This document shows, one piece after another, positions 18,320 through 27,547 of a stretch of 64,000 nt of DNA (positions within the stretch are counted from its first letter, which is position 1; each line of letters opens with the position of its first letter). Source of the stretch: Aquimarina longa SW024 (lineage in GTDB: Bacteria; Bacteroidota; Bacteroidia; Flavobacteriales; Flavobacteriaceae); assembly GCF_001401755.1 (NCBI RefSeq), contig NZ_AVQK01000010.1, positions 186,001 through 250,000 on the forward strand, in the 5' to 3' direction. A program made the position numbers and the translations under genes. The notes under the pieces were generated by a model. That model worked only from the letters and a program-made list of their open reading frames with translations. It did not search any database and was not told where the DNA came from.

Positions 18320-19018
18320 ATGAGAAAAAGAATATTAATTTCATTGATTATTATGTTAATGATAGCAATAACAATCTCTTGCCAGTCAAGTGAAAATAGC
18401 ACAAAACATAAACTTAAATATGAATCCACTATCTGGATTAATTCAAAAAAAGCGGTTTGTAATGCTGGAGGAATTAATAAAGAATGTTATATGATTAAGC
18501 GTAATCTAAAACAAAAAGAATGGGAACTTTTTTCTGATGAGATTATCGGGTTTCAGTATGAAGAGGGGTATGAGTATGAGATAAAGGTAGAAACTAAAAA
18601 AATGAAGACCCCTCTAGCAGATGCTTCTTCTGTAAAATATACCTTAATGAAAGTGATCAGAAAAAAAGAAATTCAAAATGGATTATCAATAGCTAATCAA
18701 TGGATAATTTCGAGTTTTGCTGAGCAAGAGAATTTGACTATACCTGTTTCAAAAGATTCATTTATTATGATCGATGAAAAAGAAAATAAATTTAATGGAA
18801 ATGGCGCTTGTAATACAATATCAGGGGATGTACTGATTTCTGGGAATGCTATACGATTTGAAAAAATAATCTCTACTGAAATGGCTTGTGAAAACTTAGA
18901 ACAAGAAAATAAATTTATAAAAGCCCTAGAAGCGGTAACAACTTTTAAAATAATAGGTTGTGAATTGTTTTTATACAGAAAAAATGAAAAATTAGTAACT
19001 TTAGAGAGTTGCAGATAA
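18320..19018 (+). CDS. DUF4377-META domain lipoprotein
   Basis: 232 residues. The lipoprotein signal is MRKRILISLIIMLMIAITISC with Cys21. Residues about 30-115 form a DUF4377-type domain (WELFSDEIIGFQYEEGYEYEIKVE). Residues about 125-232 form a META/HslJ-like domain (FNGNGACNTISGD, then STEMACENLEQENKFIKALE). META domains are found in envelope-stress and motility-related proteins such as HslJ, but a specific role is unknown. It stands alone between the SSB and nitroreductase genes. Confidence 0.75.
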   Translation: MRKRILISLIIMLMIAITISCQSSENSTKHKLKYESTIWINSKKAVCNAGGINKECYMIKRNLKQKEWELFSDEIIGFQYEEGYEYEIKVETKKMKTPLADASSVKYTLMKVIRKKEIQNGLSIANQWIISSFAEQENLTIPVSKDSFIMIDEKENKFNGNGACNTISGDVLISGNAIRFEKIISTEMACENLEQENKFIKALEAVTTFKIIGCELFLYRKNEKLVTLESCR

Positions 19019-19149
19019 GATATTTTGAATAAAATGTATACTATTATTAATAAAATATTGAAAATAATTAGGAGCAATTTAGCTATTATAAAATAGAAAT
19101 CCTCTTTTATAATGACTCTAAATTTTTATAAACTTAAAAAGAAATAAAA

Positions 19150-19842
19150 ATGAACGCTACAGATACTATTTATATTAATGGATATAAACATGTTTCTTAT
19201 CATTCAGATATATTTTCTGAAGAAGAATTAACTATAAAAAGTAAATCGTTTTATGAATGGCTAGATAAAAGAAGATCTGTTAGGGATTTTTCTGATAAAA
19301 ACGTTCCCAAAGAAGTTATCGAAAACCTTATTAAAAGTGCTTCTACGGCTCCCTCTGGAGCACATAAACAACCATGGACATTCTGTGCTATCTCTAATCC
19401 GGCTCTAAAAAAACAGATCCGTAACGAAGCAGAAATAGAAGAAAAAGAAAGCTATGAAAATAGAATGAGTGAACGCTGGAAAAAAGATTTAGAACCATTA
19501 AATACTGATATGCACAAGCCATTTTTAGAAATAGCACCTTGGTTGATTATAGCTTTTAAAAAAGTATATGAACTCGAGAGTGGTGGACATAAGCATAATA
19601 ATTATTATGTAAACGAATCTATAGGAATAGCTTGTGGAATGTTAATATCAGCAATTCATAATGCAGGATTAGTTACATTAATACATACTCCAAGTCCGAT
19701 GAATTTTTTAACAAATATTCTTAAAAGACCTAGTAATGAAAGAGCTTTTTTATTGCTCCCAGTAGGGTATCCTAAACTTCCTACATATGTGCCGGATCTA
19801 AAGAGAAAAGGATTAGATGAAATGACTGTTTTTTATGAATAA
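19150..19842 (+). CDS. Nitroreductase family FMN-dependent oxidoreductase
   Basis: 230 residues. FMN phosphate-binding signature RRSVRDFSDKNVP near the start, then STAPSGAHKQPWTFC, and the C-terminal half with SIGIACGMLISAIHNAGLVTLIHTPSPM and LLPVGYPK. It is the compact fold that acts as a dimer with NAD(P)H. The N-terminal extension of about 35 residues and the ELESGGHKHNNYYVNES insertion resemble the iodotyrosine-deiodinase-like branch of the family. Substrate unknown. It overlaps the following acetyltransferase by 8 bases, so they form an operon. Confidence 0.85.
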   Translation: MNATDTIYINGYKHVSYHSDIFSEEELTIKSKSFYEWLDKRRSVRDFSDKNVPKEVIENLIKSASTAPSGAHKQPWTFCAISNPALKKQIRNEAEIEEKESYENRMSERWKKDLEPLNTDMHKPFLEIAPWLIIAFKKVYELESGGHKHNNYYVNESIGIACGMLISAIHNAGLVTLIHTPSPMNFLTNILKRPSNERAFLLLPVGYPKLPTYVPDLKRKGLDEMTVFYE

Positions 19843-20371
19843 TTTTAATGTACTGTTATTTAAAACATTACGATTGCATGTAAGACAACTAGAAGATAAA
19901 GATTTAGAGTCATTCTATGACATGCAAAGCAATCGAGGTGTGATGAAATATATTAAGAAAGAGATGAATTTTGAACAAAGTAAACAAGAATTAGATCGTT
20001 TTATTGGGTATTATAATGATGATTCTATTTTTTTCAAAATATGGGCTATTATAAATAAAAATACTAATCAATTTATAGGCATATGTGGAGTATACGAAAA
20101 CGATATGTCAGAGTTGGAGATTGCCTATCGATTAAGAGAATGTTTTTGGGGAAAAGGATTTGGGTTAGAAATAGCAAAAGGATTGATAACATATTGTTTT
20201 GAACAAATGAAATTAAAAGAACTAGTGGCCTATGTGGATAAAGATAATTTAAATTCAATACGTATTTTAGAGCAAGAAATGAAGTATGTAACAGAAATAT
20301 ATGTTAAAAAAGAAGATTCTGTAGAACGAAAATATAAGCTGAGTAAAAAAGAGTATTATAACAATACTTAG
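19835..20371 (+). CDS. GNAT family N-acetyltransferase (RimJ/RimL-like)
   Basis: 178 residues. It starts with LFKTLRLHVRQLEDKDLESF and has the acetyl-CoA site region ELEIAYRLRECFWGKGFGLEIAKGLI, where the pyrophosphate loop is the W-G-K-G-F-G-L segment. It then has LVAYVDKDNLNSIRILEQ. This resembles acetyltransferases acting on small amines or ribosomal protein N-termini. It is translationally coupled to the nitroreductase and overlaps the end of the convergent DUF4230 gene by 4 bases. Confidence 0.82.
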   Translation: MNNFNVLLFKTLRLHVRQLEDKDLESFYDMQSNRGVMKYIKKEMNFEQSKQELDRFIGYYNDDSIFFKIWAIINKNTNQFIGICGVYENDMSELEIAYRLRECFWGKGFGLEIAKGLITYCFEQMKLKELVAYVDKDNLNSIRILEQEMKYVTEIYVKKEDSVERKYKLSKKEYYNNT

Positions 20372-20982
20372 TATTGAATTATTTTTTCAATGTCATTATC
20401 GTTAGTTATAGCAGCATTTTTATATTTTAGTGTCCAACCTAGAGAATTTGTGAGAATATATATTTTTTGTAATTCACTGATAAGTCTATTTTTAGAGTTG
20501 GTAATAAGAGGAGATTTTTTTACTTTTTCATTTAATTGCATTAAGGCTTTTTTTCGGATCGAGTTATGATCTTCAGGGCTAAACTTATTAATAACTCCTT
20601 CTTGGATATCGTGGTACTTTATTTCTGGATTAATGTTAACTTCTGCACTAGGAATTTCTGTAATCGTTACTGTTTTATCATCTTTATTGATGATGTGTTT
20701 AATTTTTCTTAGGTCATAAGATACTTGGACATTGGCATTAACAAGGACTATTATTTTTTTCTTAGAAGAGAGAACTTTAAAATACGTTTTATCATCCTCA
20801 TAGGTTATAATATCCGAAAAATGCCCTTCTGTAACAACAAGCTTACCTACGTTTTTTATCTGATTAAGAATAAGCCCAGAAGAGGTAGTCTCTATTTTAT
20901 GGGTATTAAGTTGATCCATACCATATTTGATACCGAGTATTAAAAAGGCTGTTAAGAGCACACCAAGTAAAAAATTACGCAT
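20368..20982 (-). CDS. DUF4230 family membrane-anchored protein
   Basis: 204 residues starting at MRNFLLGVLL, which places a single N-terminal membrane helix (LLGVLLTAFLILGIKYGM) right at the start. An alternative ATG at 21012 adds only ten basic residues. The rest is a soluble domain facing out (KIETTSSGLILNQIKNVGKLVVTEGHFSDIITYED) that matches DUF4230. The family's function is not known. It is convergent with the GNAT gene. Confidence 0.75.
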   Translation of the reverse strand: MRNFLLGVLLTAFLILGIKYGMDQLNTHKIETTSSGLILNQIKNVGKLVVTEGHFSDIITYEDDKTYFKVLSSKKKIIVLVNANVQVSYDLRKIKHIINKDDKTVTITEIPSAEVNINPEIKYHDIQEGVINKFSPEDHNSIRKKALMQLNEKVKKSPLITNSKNRLISELQKIYILTNSLGWTLKYKNAAITNDNDIEKIIQY

Positions 20983-21012
20983 ATAAGTATCATTTTTTTT
21001 ATAAATGTACAT

Positions 21013-21046
21013 AAAAAAATAGCCTACCGGATAGGAAAGGCTATTT
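21013..21046 (-). terminator. Terminator after the DUF4136 gene
   Basis: Minus-strand stem AAATAGCC with GGCTATTT and a 14-base loop containing CCTATCCGG, followed by a T run (plus-strand A 21013-21019). It lies between the DUF4136 stop and the DUF4230 start. Confidence 0.75.
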
Positions 21047-21072
21047 GTATATTTATAATAGATGAAATGTAT

Positions 21073-21600
21073 TTATCCTTGTGGAGGATATTTTTCTAAG
21101 ATTGCAGTAACAATTTCATTCATTTTCTCCTGTTTTTTATGGACATCTTTAACTAATGCAGAAGATCCCATTCCTTGCCAAATCAATTCTTTTTTAGAAG
21201 CATCTATAAGATCAATATATAAAGTGCCTTCAGTAGATCTAGATACTGTATTGTAGTTAGGCCCCCAGAACCAAGGACTCCAACCCCATCCATATCCCCA
21301 ATTAAGGTTATTTTGATAGATATTTATATTTTCTTTAGTTTTTGTAAAAATGCTAACCAATACATCTGGATTAGATGATTTTTTAAAACCTTTAGCATTC
21401 ATGTCAGCTTCGATAGCTCTAAGAATACGTTTTTTATCAAGGTCGTTGATTTCTGCTTTATCGATTCCAGGTTTATAAAAAGCATAGCTTTTATAGGTAT
21501 CAAAATTAGCCTGCTTATCATAGTCTGAAGCTACTCGTACTGTAGTACAAGAACTTAGTAGTATGATAAGGATTAATGATAAAAATGAAAAATTTTTCAT
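21073..21600 (-). CDS. DUF4136 lipoprotein
   Basis: 175 residues from MKNFSFLSLILIILLSSC, a lipobox with Cys18. A longer ATG at 21663 adds 21 residues ahead of the signal and is unlikely. The mature part has TVRVASDYDKQANFDTYKSYAFY, the DUF4136 opening, then KKRILRAIEADMNAKGFKKSSNPDVLVSIF and a Gly/Trp-rich middle (GWGWSPWFWGPNYN). DUF4136 lipoproteins are common in Bacteroidota; the function is unknown. It has its own terminator. Confidence 0.8.
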   Translation of the reverse strand: MKNFSFLSLILIILLSSCTTVRVASDYDKQANFDTYKSYAFYKPGIDKAEINDLDKKRILRAIEADMNAKGFKKSSNPDVLVSIFTKTKENINIYQNNLNWGYGWGWSPWFWGPNYNTVSRSTEGTLYIDLIDASKKELIWQGMGSSALVKDVHKKQEKMNEIVTAILEKYPPQG

Positions 21601-21684
21601 AATCCTTGTGTTTTTATAGATTGAACAATAGCTTTTTGTATAAAAAATAACCTCAATAATCATACCATGAGGGAGTTATGGGAT

Positions 21685-21885
21685 TTATTTTTTAGAATAA
21701 CTATTCGTCTTTTTATCATACCCATATGGGCAATGTCTGCATCCGCTCTCACAACAATACCCTCTTCTAAGATGATATTGTTCTGTAAAACATCGATATC
21801 CTTCAGGGGTTATATAATAATCTCCCTCTTGTGGGGTTAACATTTTTTTAGGGTTATTCATAACTACAAAAATAGTATCTTGCAC
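21685..21885 (-). CDS. DUF5522 small cysteine-rich protein
   Basis: 66 residues, or 58 if the ATG at 21861 (MNNPKKM) is used. The core YYITPEGYRCFTEQYHLRRGYCCESGCRHCPYGYDKK has four clustered Cys and a His, a probable zinc or iron-sulfur site typical of DUF5522. Function unknown. It diverges 5 bases from the next gene, so the two promoters overlap each other's coding starts. Confidence 0.8.
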   Translation of the reverse strand: MQDTIFVVMNNPKKMLTPQEGDYYITPEGYRCFTEQYHLRRGYCCESGCRHCPYGYDKKTNSYSKK

Positions 21886-21890
21886 TTAAT

Positions 21891-22217
21891 ATGCCCATTG
21901 TTGTTAACAAATATTTGATAGGTCGTCATTTTGTAGGTATTGCCCTATGGCCCTTTATTGTGATCAATAACTCGTATCTTAAGAATGATGAGGTCTTTAT
22001 TAATCACGAAAAAATTCATCTAAGACAGCAAGCAGAACTTTTGGTAATACCATTTTATGGATTCTATCTTATAGAATATGTTATTAGATTGATTCAATAC
22101 CGAAATTCTCATCAGGCCTATCGTAATATTTCATTTGAAAGAGAAGCATATGTTAATGAAGACGATCTATATTATCTTAAGGTCAGAAAACCTTGGAGTT
22201 TTATAAAATACTTATAG
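21891..22217 (+). CDS. Small membrane-associated HE-x-x-H-like protein
   Basis: 108 residues. It contains NHEKIHLRQQAELL, which resembles an HExxH zinc site (HEKIH), followed by a hydrophobic stretch (LLVIPFYGFYLIEYVIRLI) and SFEREAYVNE, where an E-x-x-x-x-x-E pattern could give a third ligand. It looks like a minimal peptidase-like domain of the kind annotated only as hypothetical. It starts the operon of the PLP enzyme, glucosaminidase and hemL genes (0 to 4 base gaps). Confidence 0.6.
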   Translation: MPIVVNKYLIGRHFVGIALWPFIVINNSYLKNDEVFINHEKIHLRQQAELLVIPFYGFYLIEYVIRLIQYRNSHQAYRNISFEREAYVNEDDLYYLKVRKPWSFIKYL

Positions 22218-23162
22218 ATGAATATTTTTTCTTCAGAAAAGAAATTTATAGAAAATCAATCGATTACAGATTCTATTTTAAATGATTTTAAAGTTACTCT
22301 TGATATTAAACGCGAAGATCAAATCCATAAACATGTCTCGGGCAATAAGTTTAGAAAACTAAAGTATAATCTGCTTGAAGCTAAGAAATTAGGATATACT
22401 ACGGTACTTACTTTTGGAGGAGCATATAGTAATCATATTGCTGCAACAGCAGCAGCAGGAGAGATTTTGGGTCTAAGAACGATAGGAATTATACGAGGAG
22501 AAGAATTAGCAAAAGACCTTCAGAAAACCCTATCAGAAAATGACACATTGTACCATGCCTCTACATCAGGAATGCATCTAAAATTCATTAGTAGAGAAAC
22601 ATATAGAGAGAAAACGTCTTCAGTTTTCATAACACAATTAAAAAAAGAATTTGGAGCATGTTATATCATCCCAGAAGGAGGCACTAACTCTTTAGCTATT
22701 AAAGGATGCGAAGAAATTCTGACTTCTCAGGATAAGAACTATGATATTATATGTTGTGCAGTGGGAACAGGAGGTACTATTGCAGGAATTATTAATAGCA
22801 TAGATAGCCATCAAAAAGTCATAGGTTTTCCTGCATTAAAAGGAAGATTTCTTACTGATGAGATTAAAAAGTATACATCTAAAACAAATTGGAAGCTTAT
22901 TGAAGACTATCATTTTGGAGGGTATGGTAAAATAAATCGAGAAGGTATTGAGTTTATAAATAAGTTTAATGATCAGCAACATATCGGATTAGATCCCGTC
23001 TATACAGGTAAGATGATTTTTGGGATTTTTGACTTGATACAAAAAGGTGTTTTTAAGAAAAATACTCGTATTTTAGCTGTTCATACTGGTGGTTTGCAAG
23101 GAATAGCCGGAATGAATAAAAAATTAAAAAAAAAGAAGTTACCCCTTATTACAATTAGATAG
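22218..23162 (+). CDS. PLP-dependent deaminase / D-cysteine desulfhydrase family
   Basis: 314 residues of the tryptophan-synthase-beta fold. The PLP lysine is expected in HVSGNKFRKLKYNL (the first Lys of GNKFRK), followed by TFGGAYSNHIAATAAAG and the glycine-rich phosphate clamp CAVGTGGTIAGI. The family includes 1-aminocyclopropane-1-carboxylate deaminase and D-cysteine desulfhydrase. The D-cysteine type is more likely outside plant-associated species, but this is inferred. It abuts the preceding gene with no gap and precedes the glucosaminidase by 4 bases. Confidence 0.85.
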   Translation: MNIFSSEKKFIENQSITDSILNDFKVTLDIKREDQIHKHVSGNKFRKLKYNLLEAKKLGYTTVLTFGGAYSNHIAATAAAGEILGLRTIGIIRGEELAKDLQKTLSENDTLYHASTSGMHLKFISRETYREKTSSVFITQLKKEFGACYIIPEGGTNSLAIKGCEEILTSQDKNYDIICCAVGTGGTIAGIINSIDSHQKVIGFPALKGRFLTDEIKKYTSKTNWKLIEDYHFGGYGKINREGIEFINKFNDQQHIGLDPVYTGKMIFGIFDLIQKGVFKKNTRILAVHTGGLQGIAGMNKKLKKKKLPLITIR

Positions 23163-23166
23163 TAGC

Positions 23167-24090
23167 ATGAGAAAATTTATTATATTGTTATGTATCGCTA
23201 CAGTCATGATTTCTTGTGGAGGAAGCAAAAAAGTAGCATCTTCTAGAACAAATAGACCAATTCCTAAACGAACTACCGTTACTAATATAGAACGAACGAC
23301 TAGAGAAGTTATATCAGGAGATAACAATATCGAGAAGACTGTAAAAAAACCACTCCCTGTTTTGTCATATAAAGATAAAGTACAGCACTACATATACGAA
23401 TATGCTGGTATTGCAAAAAATGAAATGAGAGTATATGGTATTCCGGCAAGTATTACTCTAGCACAAGGAATTTTAGAATCAGGAGCAGGGTATGGTGATT
23501 TAACGCAAAGAGCAAAAAATCATTTTGGGATCAAATGCCATGATTGGAAAGGTGATCGAGTATATCATGATGATGATAGGTCACAGGAGTGTTTTAGAAA
23601 ATATAACTTGGCAAGTGAATCTTTTAGAGACCATTCCTTATTCTTAAAAGATCGCAAACGATATTCAAGACTGTTTACTTTTAGCAAAAAAGATTATAAA
23701 TCTTGGGCACGAGGTTTGCGAGAAGCAGGATACGCTACAGATAAGAAATACCCGCAAAAATTGATTGCTATTATAGAACGTTATCAGTTGTATGATTTTG
23801 ATAAGGAAGTGCTTAGCGGAAAAAAGCCAAAAAGAGTAGAAAAAGCACAAATTGTTAAAGATAAAGTAGTATTAATTGAAGCAGTTACCCCTGCTGTTAC
23901 GGTCACAACGACAGATAAGAAAGGAGAGCATACTGTAAAAAAAGGAGATACTCTATATTCGATTTCTAGAAGATATAAAATTTCTGTACAAGAACTCAAA
24001 ACATTTAATAATCTAGCAGATAATACGATCAAAATTGGTCAAGTTATAAAAGTATCCACTGCCGAGGAAGAGGAAGAAGATTTTAATTAA
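23167..24090 (+). CDS. Glucosaminidase (GH73) lipoprotein with LysM domain
   Basis: 307 residues. Lipoprotein signal MRKFIILLCIATVMISC. A glucosaminidase domain at about 75-215 shows SITLAQGILESGAGYGDLTQRAKNHFGIKCHDWKGDRVYHDDD (the ILES Glu is the likely catalytic acid) and ends in YPQKLIAIIERYQLYDFD. A LysM module closes the protein (HTVKKGDTLYSISRRYKISVQELKTFNNL). It should bind and cut peptidoglycan glycan strands at the envelope. Its stop is 3 bases before hemL, so cell-wall and tetrapyrrole genes are co-transcribed here by neighbourhood rather than pathway. Confidence 0.88.
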   Translation: MRKFIILLCIATVMISCGGSKKVASSRTNRPIPKRTTVTNIERTTREVISGDNNIEKTVKKPLPVLSYKDKVQHYIYEYAGIAKNEMRVYGIPASITLAQGILESGAGYGDLTQRAKNHFGIKCHDWKGDRVYHDDDRSQECFRKYNLASESFRDHSLFLKDRKRYSRLFTFSKKDYKSWARGLREAGYATDKKYPQKLIAIIERYQLYDFDKEVLSGKKPKRVEKAQIVKDKVVLIEAVTPAVTVTTTDKKGEHTVKKGDTLYSISRRYKISVQELKTFNNLADNTIKIGQVIKVSTAEEEEEDFN

Positions 24091-24093
24091 GAT

Positions 24094-25380
24094 ATGATCT
24101 ACAAAAGAAGTAGCGCACTATTTGCAGAAGCGCAAAAAGTAATTCCAGGAGGAGTTAATTCACCAGTACGAGCATTTAAAGCTGTTGGAGGTGATCCAAT
24201 ATTTGTTAAAGAAGCTAAAGGACCATATTTATATGATGAAGATGGTAATCGTTTGATAGACTATATTAATTCATGGGGACCTATGATCTTAGGTCATGCT
24301 TATCCTCCTGTTGTTAATGCAGTTATTGATAAAGCTAAGAAAGGAACCAGTTTTGGGATGCCTACAGAGATAGAAACCCAGATAGCAGAGCTTGCTGTAG
24401 GAATGGTACCCAATATAGATAAAATACGATTTGTAAATTCGGGTACAGAAGCTTGTATGAGTGCCGTTCGACTAGCACGTGGATATACAGGTAGAGATAA
24501 GATCATCAAATTTGCAGGATGTTATCATGGACATAGTGATTCTTTTTTAATTCAGGCAGGAAGCGGAGCAGTTACTTTTGGAAGCCCGAATAGTCCTGGT
24601 GTAACCAAAGGAACAGCACAAGACACTTTATTAGCTAGATATAATGATTTACAAAATGTAGCAGATGTTATTGCCGCTAACAAAGGAGAGATAGCATGTG
24701 TTATCATAGAACCAATTGCAGGAAACATGGGGTGTATACCACCTGTAAATGGATTTTTAGAGGGACTTAGAACCTTATGTGATGCTGATGATATTCTTTT
24801 GATTTTTGATGAGGTAATGACTGGTTTTAGGTTAGCAAAAGGAGGAGCGCAAGAGCTTACTGGAGTGAATGCAGATATTGTTACTTTTGGTAAAGTGATA
24901 GGAGGAGGGTTACCCGTAGGAGCTTTTGCTGCTCGGTCAGAAATTATGAATCATTTAGCGCCATTAGGACCGGTGTATCAGGCAGGAACTTTAAGTGGTA
25001 ATCCATTAGCAATGGCAGCAGGATTAGCAATGCTTACGGAGTTAAATACAAACTCAGGAGTGTTTAAAAGCCTGAAAGATAAGACAACATATTTGCATAA
25101 AGGTATTACTAAAGCTTTACAAGATCAAAATGTCATACATACTATTAATAGAATAGGTTCTATGATTTCTGTTCATTTTGCAGAAGATACTGTAGTAGAT
25201 TTTGATACTGCAGCAAAAGGAAATAATGATACGTTTAAAAAATTCTTTCATGGAATGCTAGCTAACGGAGTTTATATTGCTCCTAGTGCTTTTGAAACCT
25301 GGTTCATTACAGACGCTTTAACATATGCAGATCTAGATGAAACGATTTTGGCAGTACAAAAAGTAGCGAAAGCACTTTAA
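24094..25380 (+). CDS. hemL: Glutamate-1-semialdehyde 2,1-aminomutase
   Basis: 428 residues of the class III aminotransferase fold. It converts glutamate-1-semialdehyde to 5-aminolevulinate in tetrapyrrole synthesis. Hallmarks: [11 protein letters not shown] near the start, [51 protein letters not shown], the [11 protein letters not shown]sp that holds the PLP ring nitrogen, and the PLP lysine K267 in [12 protein letters not shown]. Length and order match typical HemL. It is the last gene of the tight run from 21891. Confidence 0.96.
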   Translation: MIYKRSSALFAEAQKVIPGGVNSPVRAFKAVGGDPIFVKEAKGPYLYDEDGNRLIDYINSWGPMILGHAYPPVVNAVIDKAKKGTSFGMPTEIETQIAELAVGMVPNIDKIRFVNSGTEACMSAVRLARGYTGRDKIIKFAGCYHGHSDSFLIQAGSGAVTFGSPNSPGVTKGTAQDTLLARYNDLQNVADVIAANKGEIACVIIEPIAGNMGCIPPVNGFLEGLRTLCDADDILLIFDEVMTGFRLAKGGAQELTGVNADIVTFGKVIGGGLPVGAFAARSEIMNHLAPLGPVYQAGTLSGNPLAMAAGLAMLTELNTNSGVFKSLKDKTTYLHKGITKALQDQNVIHTINRIGSMISVHFAEDTVVDFDTAAKGNNDTFKKFFHGMLANGVYIAPSAFETWFITDALTYADLDETILAVQKVAKAL

Positions 25381-25412
25381 CCATAAAAACAATATAGATA
25401 TAGAATATTATA

Positions 25413-26837
25413 TCAATAACGATTAGGAGTAGAAATTTCTGGAGTAACTATTTTTTCAAATTGAATTTTGCCAGTTCCTTGTGTATTAATATTTCTCGAA
25501 TTTATAACCTGTTGATTTGATTTTAATTGCACTGTTAAATTATTTTTTCCTTTTTTTAAAGGTACTCGGGTATAGAATATTGTATTAGGTAAACTTTGCC
25601 AGTTACGAGTATCAGCTCCTTCTGTCAAGGCATTAAACAGCCCCAATAAAGCACCAAGATCACTATTTTGATCTTTTAGAGTATATTCAGAAATTTTCTT
25701 GGTTGCTAATCGCAACGCTACTTTTCCAATTTCTCTTAGAGTTCTGTCTTTTAATGTTTTAAATGCTATTTCATTATAATTTTGTGCTAACTGGAATGGG
25801 TAAGATACACTATCTAGTTGTACCTCTGCATTACTATAAAGAGGTTGTCGACTAACATATTTAGGAAAGGCTACGTTAAATATGTCTATGTCAGAAAAAT
25901 CAGAACGTCCATTTCCACCTGTAGATATAGGTAAAGGAAGGTTTAGTGAAAGTTCTTCGTTTATGATCGTTACCATTCCTGTGTTATTACCAGGTAAAAT
26001 AGTGAAGGTGTAATAAGTCTGGTCTTTATATGGTGCTAATCCATTTTCCCAAAAAACGATAGCTTCACCTCCCTCGGTATTGTTTTTAGGAACATAAGAA
26101 ATATTTAATAGTTTCTCATAACGTTCTACTTCGCTATCAAATCCCATGATATGTGCAGTTCGTAACATATCTTGACAAAGTTGACTGGGTAAGGGGACGC
26201 CAATATAGGTTCCTTGATTATTTAGGTATAAATCCACAGCATTACGATAGGATATGAATGCATCATTGATATTTCCAGAAGCTTCATATAATAACCCTTG
26301 TAATGTGTGTGCAAAAGCATCGTCTTTGTATCTGTTTTTTTTTCCAGAAGGATATTTTTCGTTTATTTTTTGTAATTGTAAAGTAATGCGTTTAGCTTCT
26401 ACAATGGCTTCATCATACTTATTTAAAAACATGTAATTAAGTGCCTTATAATAGTGTATTGCTACTTTTTCAAAATCTTCACCTTTATATGTCTCTTTTT
26501 GCGGATTTAAAAGAACACCTAATATTTGATTTCCTAGAGCTTTTTTATTAGATTCGATAAGTAGATCAGCTTTGTTAAATAACTCATTACTAAGGGTGTG
26601 ATCTCCTGTTAGATATGCTAATTTTCCTTTTTCAAATAAGTATAAGAGCTGGTTTCTTGGTTTGGTTAAAAATTTGTTCTTATCGATAACAGTAAGGGCT
26701 CCTTGTATATCCCCTTGTTGTACTTTTGTTTGAAAAAGTACACTCTTGGTATGATAACTGCTACAACTACTAAGTATTAATAGAGTTGAATATAATAATA
26801 TACTAAAGAAAGCTGATTTTATTTTTATACAAATCAT
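25413..26837 (-). CDS. COG3014-type TPR-like lipoprotein
   Basis: 474 residues from the ATG at 26837. A TTG at 26843 would add two residues. The N-terminus (MICIKIKSAFF...LLILSSC) is a lipoprotein signal. The first half has helical repeats resembling TPR (LFEKGKLAYLTGDHTLSNELFNKAD, then HYYKALNYMFLNKYDEAIVEAKRI); the rest is beta-rich. It is the third gene of a locus with an LpoB-like lipoprotein, an arrangement seen in other bacteria (COG3014 beside LpoB). A role in peptidoglycan synthase regulation is inferred from that neighbour. Confidence 0.75.
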   Translation of the reverse strand: MICIKIKSAFFSILLYSTLLILSSCSSYHTKSVLFQTKVQQGDIQGALTVIDKNKFLTKPRNQLLYLFEKGKLAYLTGDHTLSNELFNKADLLIESNKKALGNQILGVLLNPQKETYKGEDFEKVAIHYYKALNYMFLNKYDEAIVEAKRITLQLQKINEKYPSGKKNRYKDDAFAHTLQGLLYEASGNINDAFISYRNAVDLYLNNQGTYIGVPLPSQLCQDMLRTAHIMGFDSEVERYEKLLNISYVPKNNTEGGEAIVFWENGLAPYKDQTYYTFTILPGNNTGMVTIINEELSLNLPLPISTGGNGRSDFSDIDIFNVAFPKYVSRQPLYSNAEVQLDSVSYPFQLAQNYNEIAFKTLKDRTLREIGKVALRLATKKISEYTLKDQNSDLGALLGLFNALTEGADTRNWQSLPNTIFYTRVPLKKGKNNLTVQLKSNQQVINSRNINTQGTGKIQFEKIVTPEISTPNRY

Positions 26838-26847
26838 GGTCAATTAT

Positions 26848-26872
26848 AAAAAAAGCTTTCCTAAGAAAGCTT
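26848..26872 (-). terminator. Terminator between the LpoB-like and COG3014 genes
   Basis: Minus-strand stem AAGCTTTC, loop TTAG, GAAAGCTT, then a T run. It ends just before the COG3014 start, so the COG3014 gene is likely expressed by read-through or a promoter overlapping the hairpin. Confidence 0.7.
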
Positions 26873-26915
26873 ACTGTAAGTAGGTGCTTATTTTTTTTAT
26901 TTAGCTAATTTAAAA

Positions 26916-27503
26916 TTAGTTTTTAACAAACTTCTTAATTTTCTTATCACCAATCCACACTTTTTCATTAGTTTGGATATTAGTTAATTCTAAATCAATC
27001 TGATAGTAAACTACTTTTTGTCTGTTATGAGCATCTACTATAGAGTTGATATTCCCTTGCAACATATAATCTGCACCTGTCTCTAATCCAAATTTTTTCA
27101 TCGTTGATACAGAGGAGTTATTTTGTTGGTCAGCACGTTCGCTTCTTAGCTCTTCTCGCATTTTACCACCTTGTACTACTCTAACTTTCTGACGTTGAAT
27201 AAATGCTTTTTCTATATCTTTAATAAAAGTTTCACTCTCGATATGTTCATGTGATTTGTTTCGTACTAGTCCAACTATAACTACAGGTTTTTTGCCTTTT
27301 TCTTGGATATGGTCAGTTATCCAATTTCCTGTAAGTACTTCGTCAGTAAGTTCTTCTGCAGCAAGTCTAGAATCAGTATCGTTCCAACGACCACTAATAT
27401 CAATTTGTGCATCTGTAGCTACTCGGGTAACTTTTCTGGAACATGAGGTGTTTATGACTACTGCTAATAGCACTACTATAGTTGTTACTATTGATTTTTT
27501 CAT
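26916..27503 (-). CDS. lpoB: LpoB-like penicillin-binding protein activator lipoprotein
   Basis: 195 residues. Lipoprotein signal MKKSIVTTIVVLLAVVINTSC with Cys21. The mature domain has RWNDTDSRLAAEELTDEVLTGNWI, then KPVVIVGLVRNKSHEHIESETFIKDIEKAFI and GADYMLQGNINSIVDA, all matching the LpoB/CsgG-like fold. In enterobacteria LpoB activates PBP1B from the outer membrane; here a comparable role is inferred. A small secreted protein gene lies 44 bases upstream. The downstream terminator separates it from the COG3014 gene. Confidence 0.82.
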   Translation of the reverse strand: MKKSIVTTIVVLLAVVINTSCSRKVTRVATDAQIDISGRWNDTDSRLAAEELTDEVLTGNWITDHIQEKGKKPVVIVGLVRNKSHEHIESETFIKDIEKAFIQRQKVRVVQGGKMREELRSERADQQNNSSVSTMKKFGLETGADYMLQGNINSIVDAHNRQKVVYYQIDLELTNIQTNEKVWIGDKKIKKFVKN

Positions 27504-27547
27504 TATATGATTTTTATTAAGGTGTTTTTATATAGATTAAGGTATCT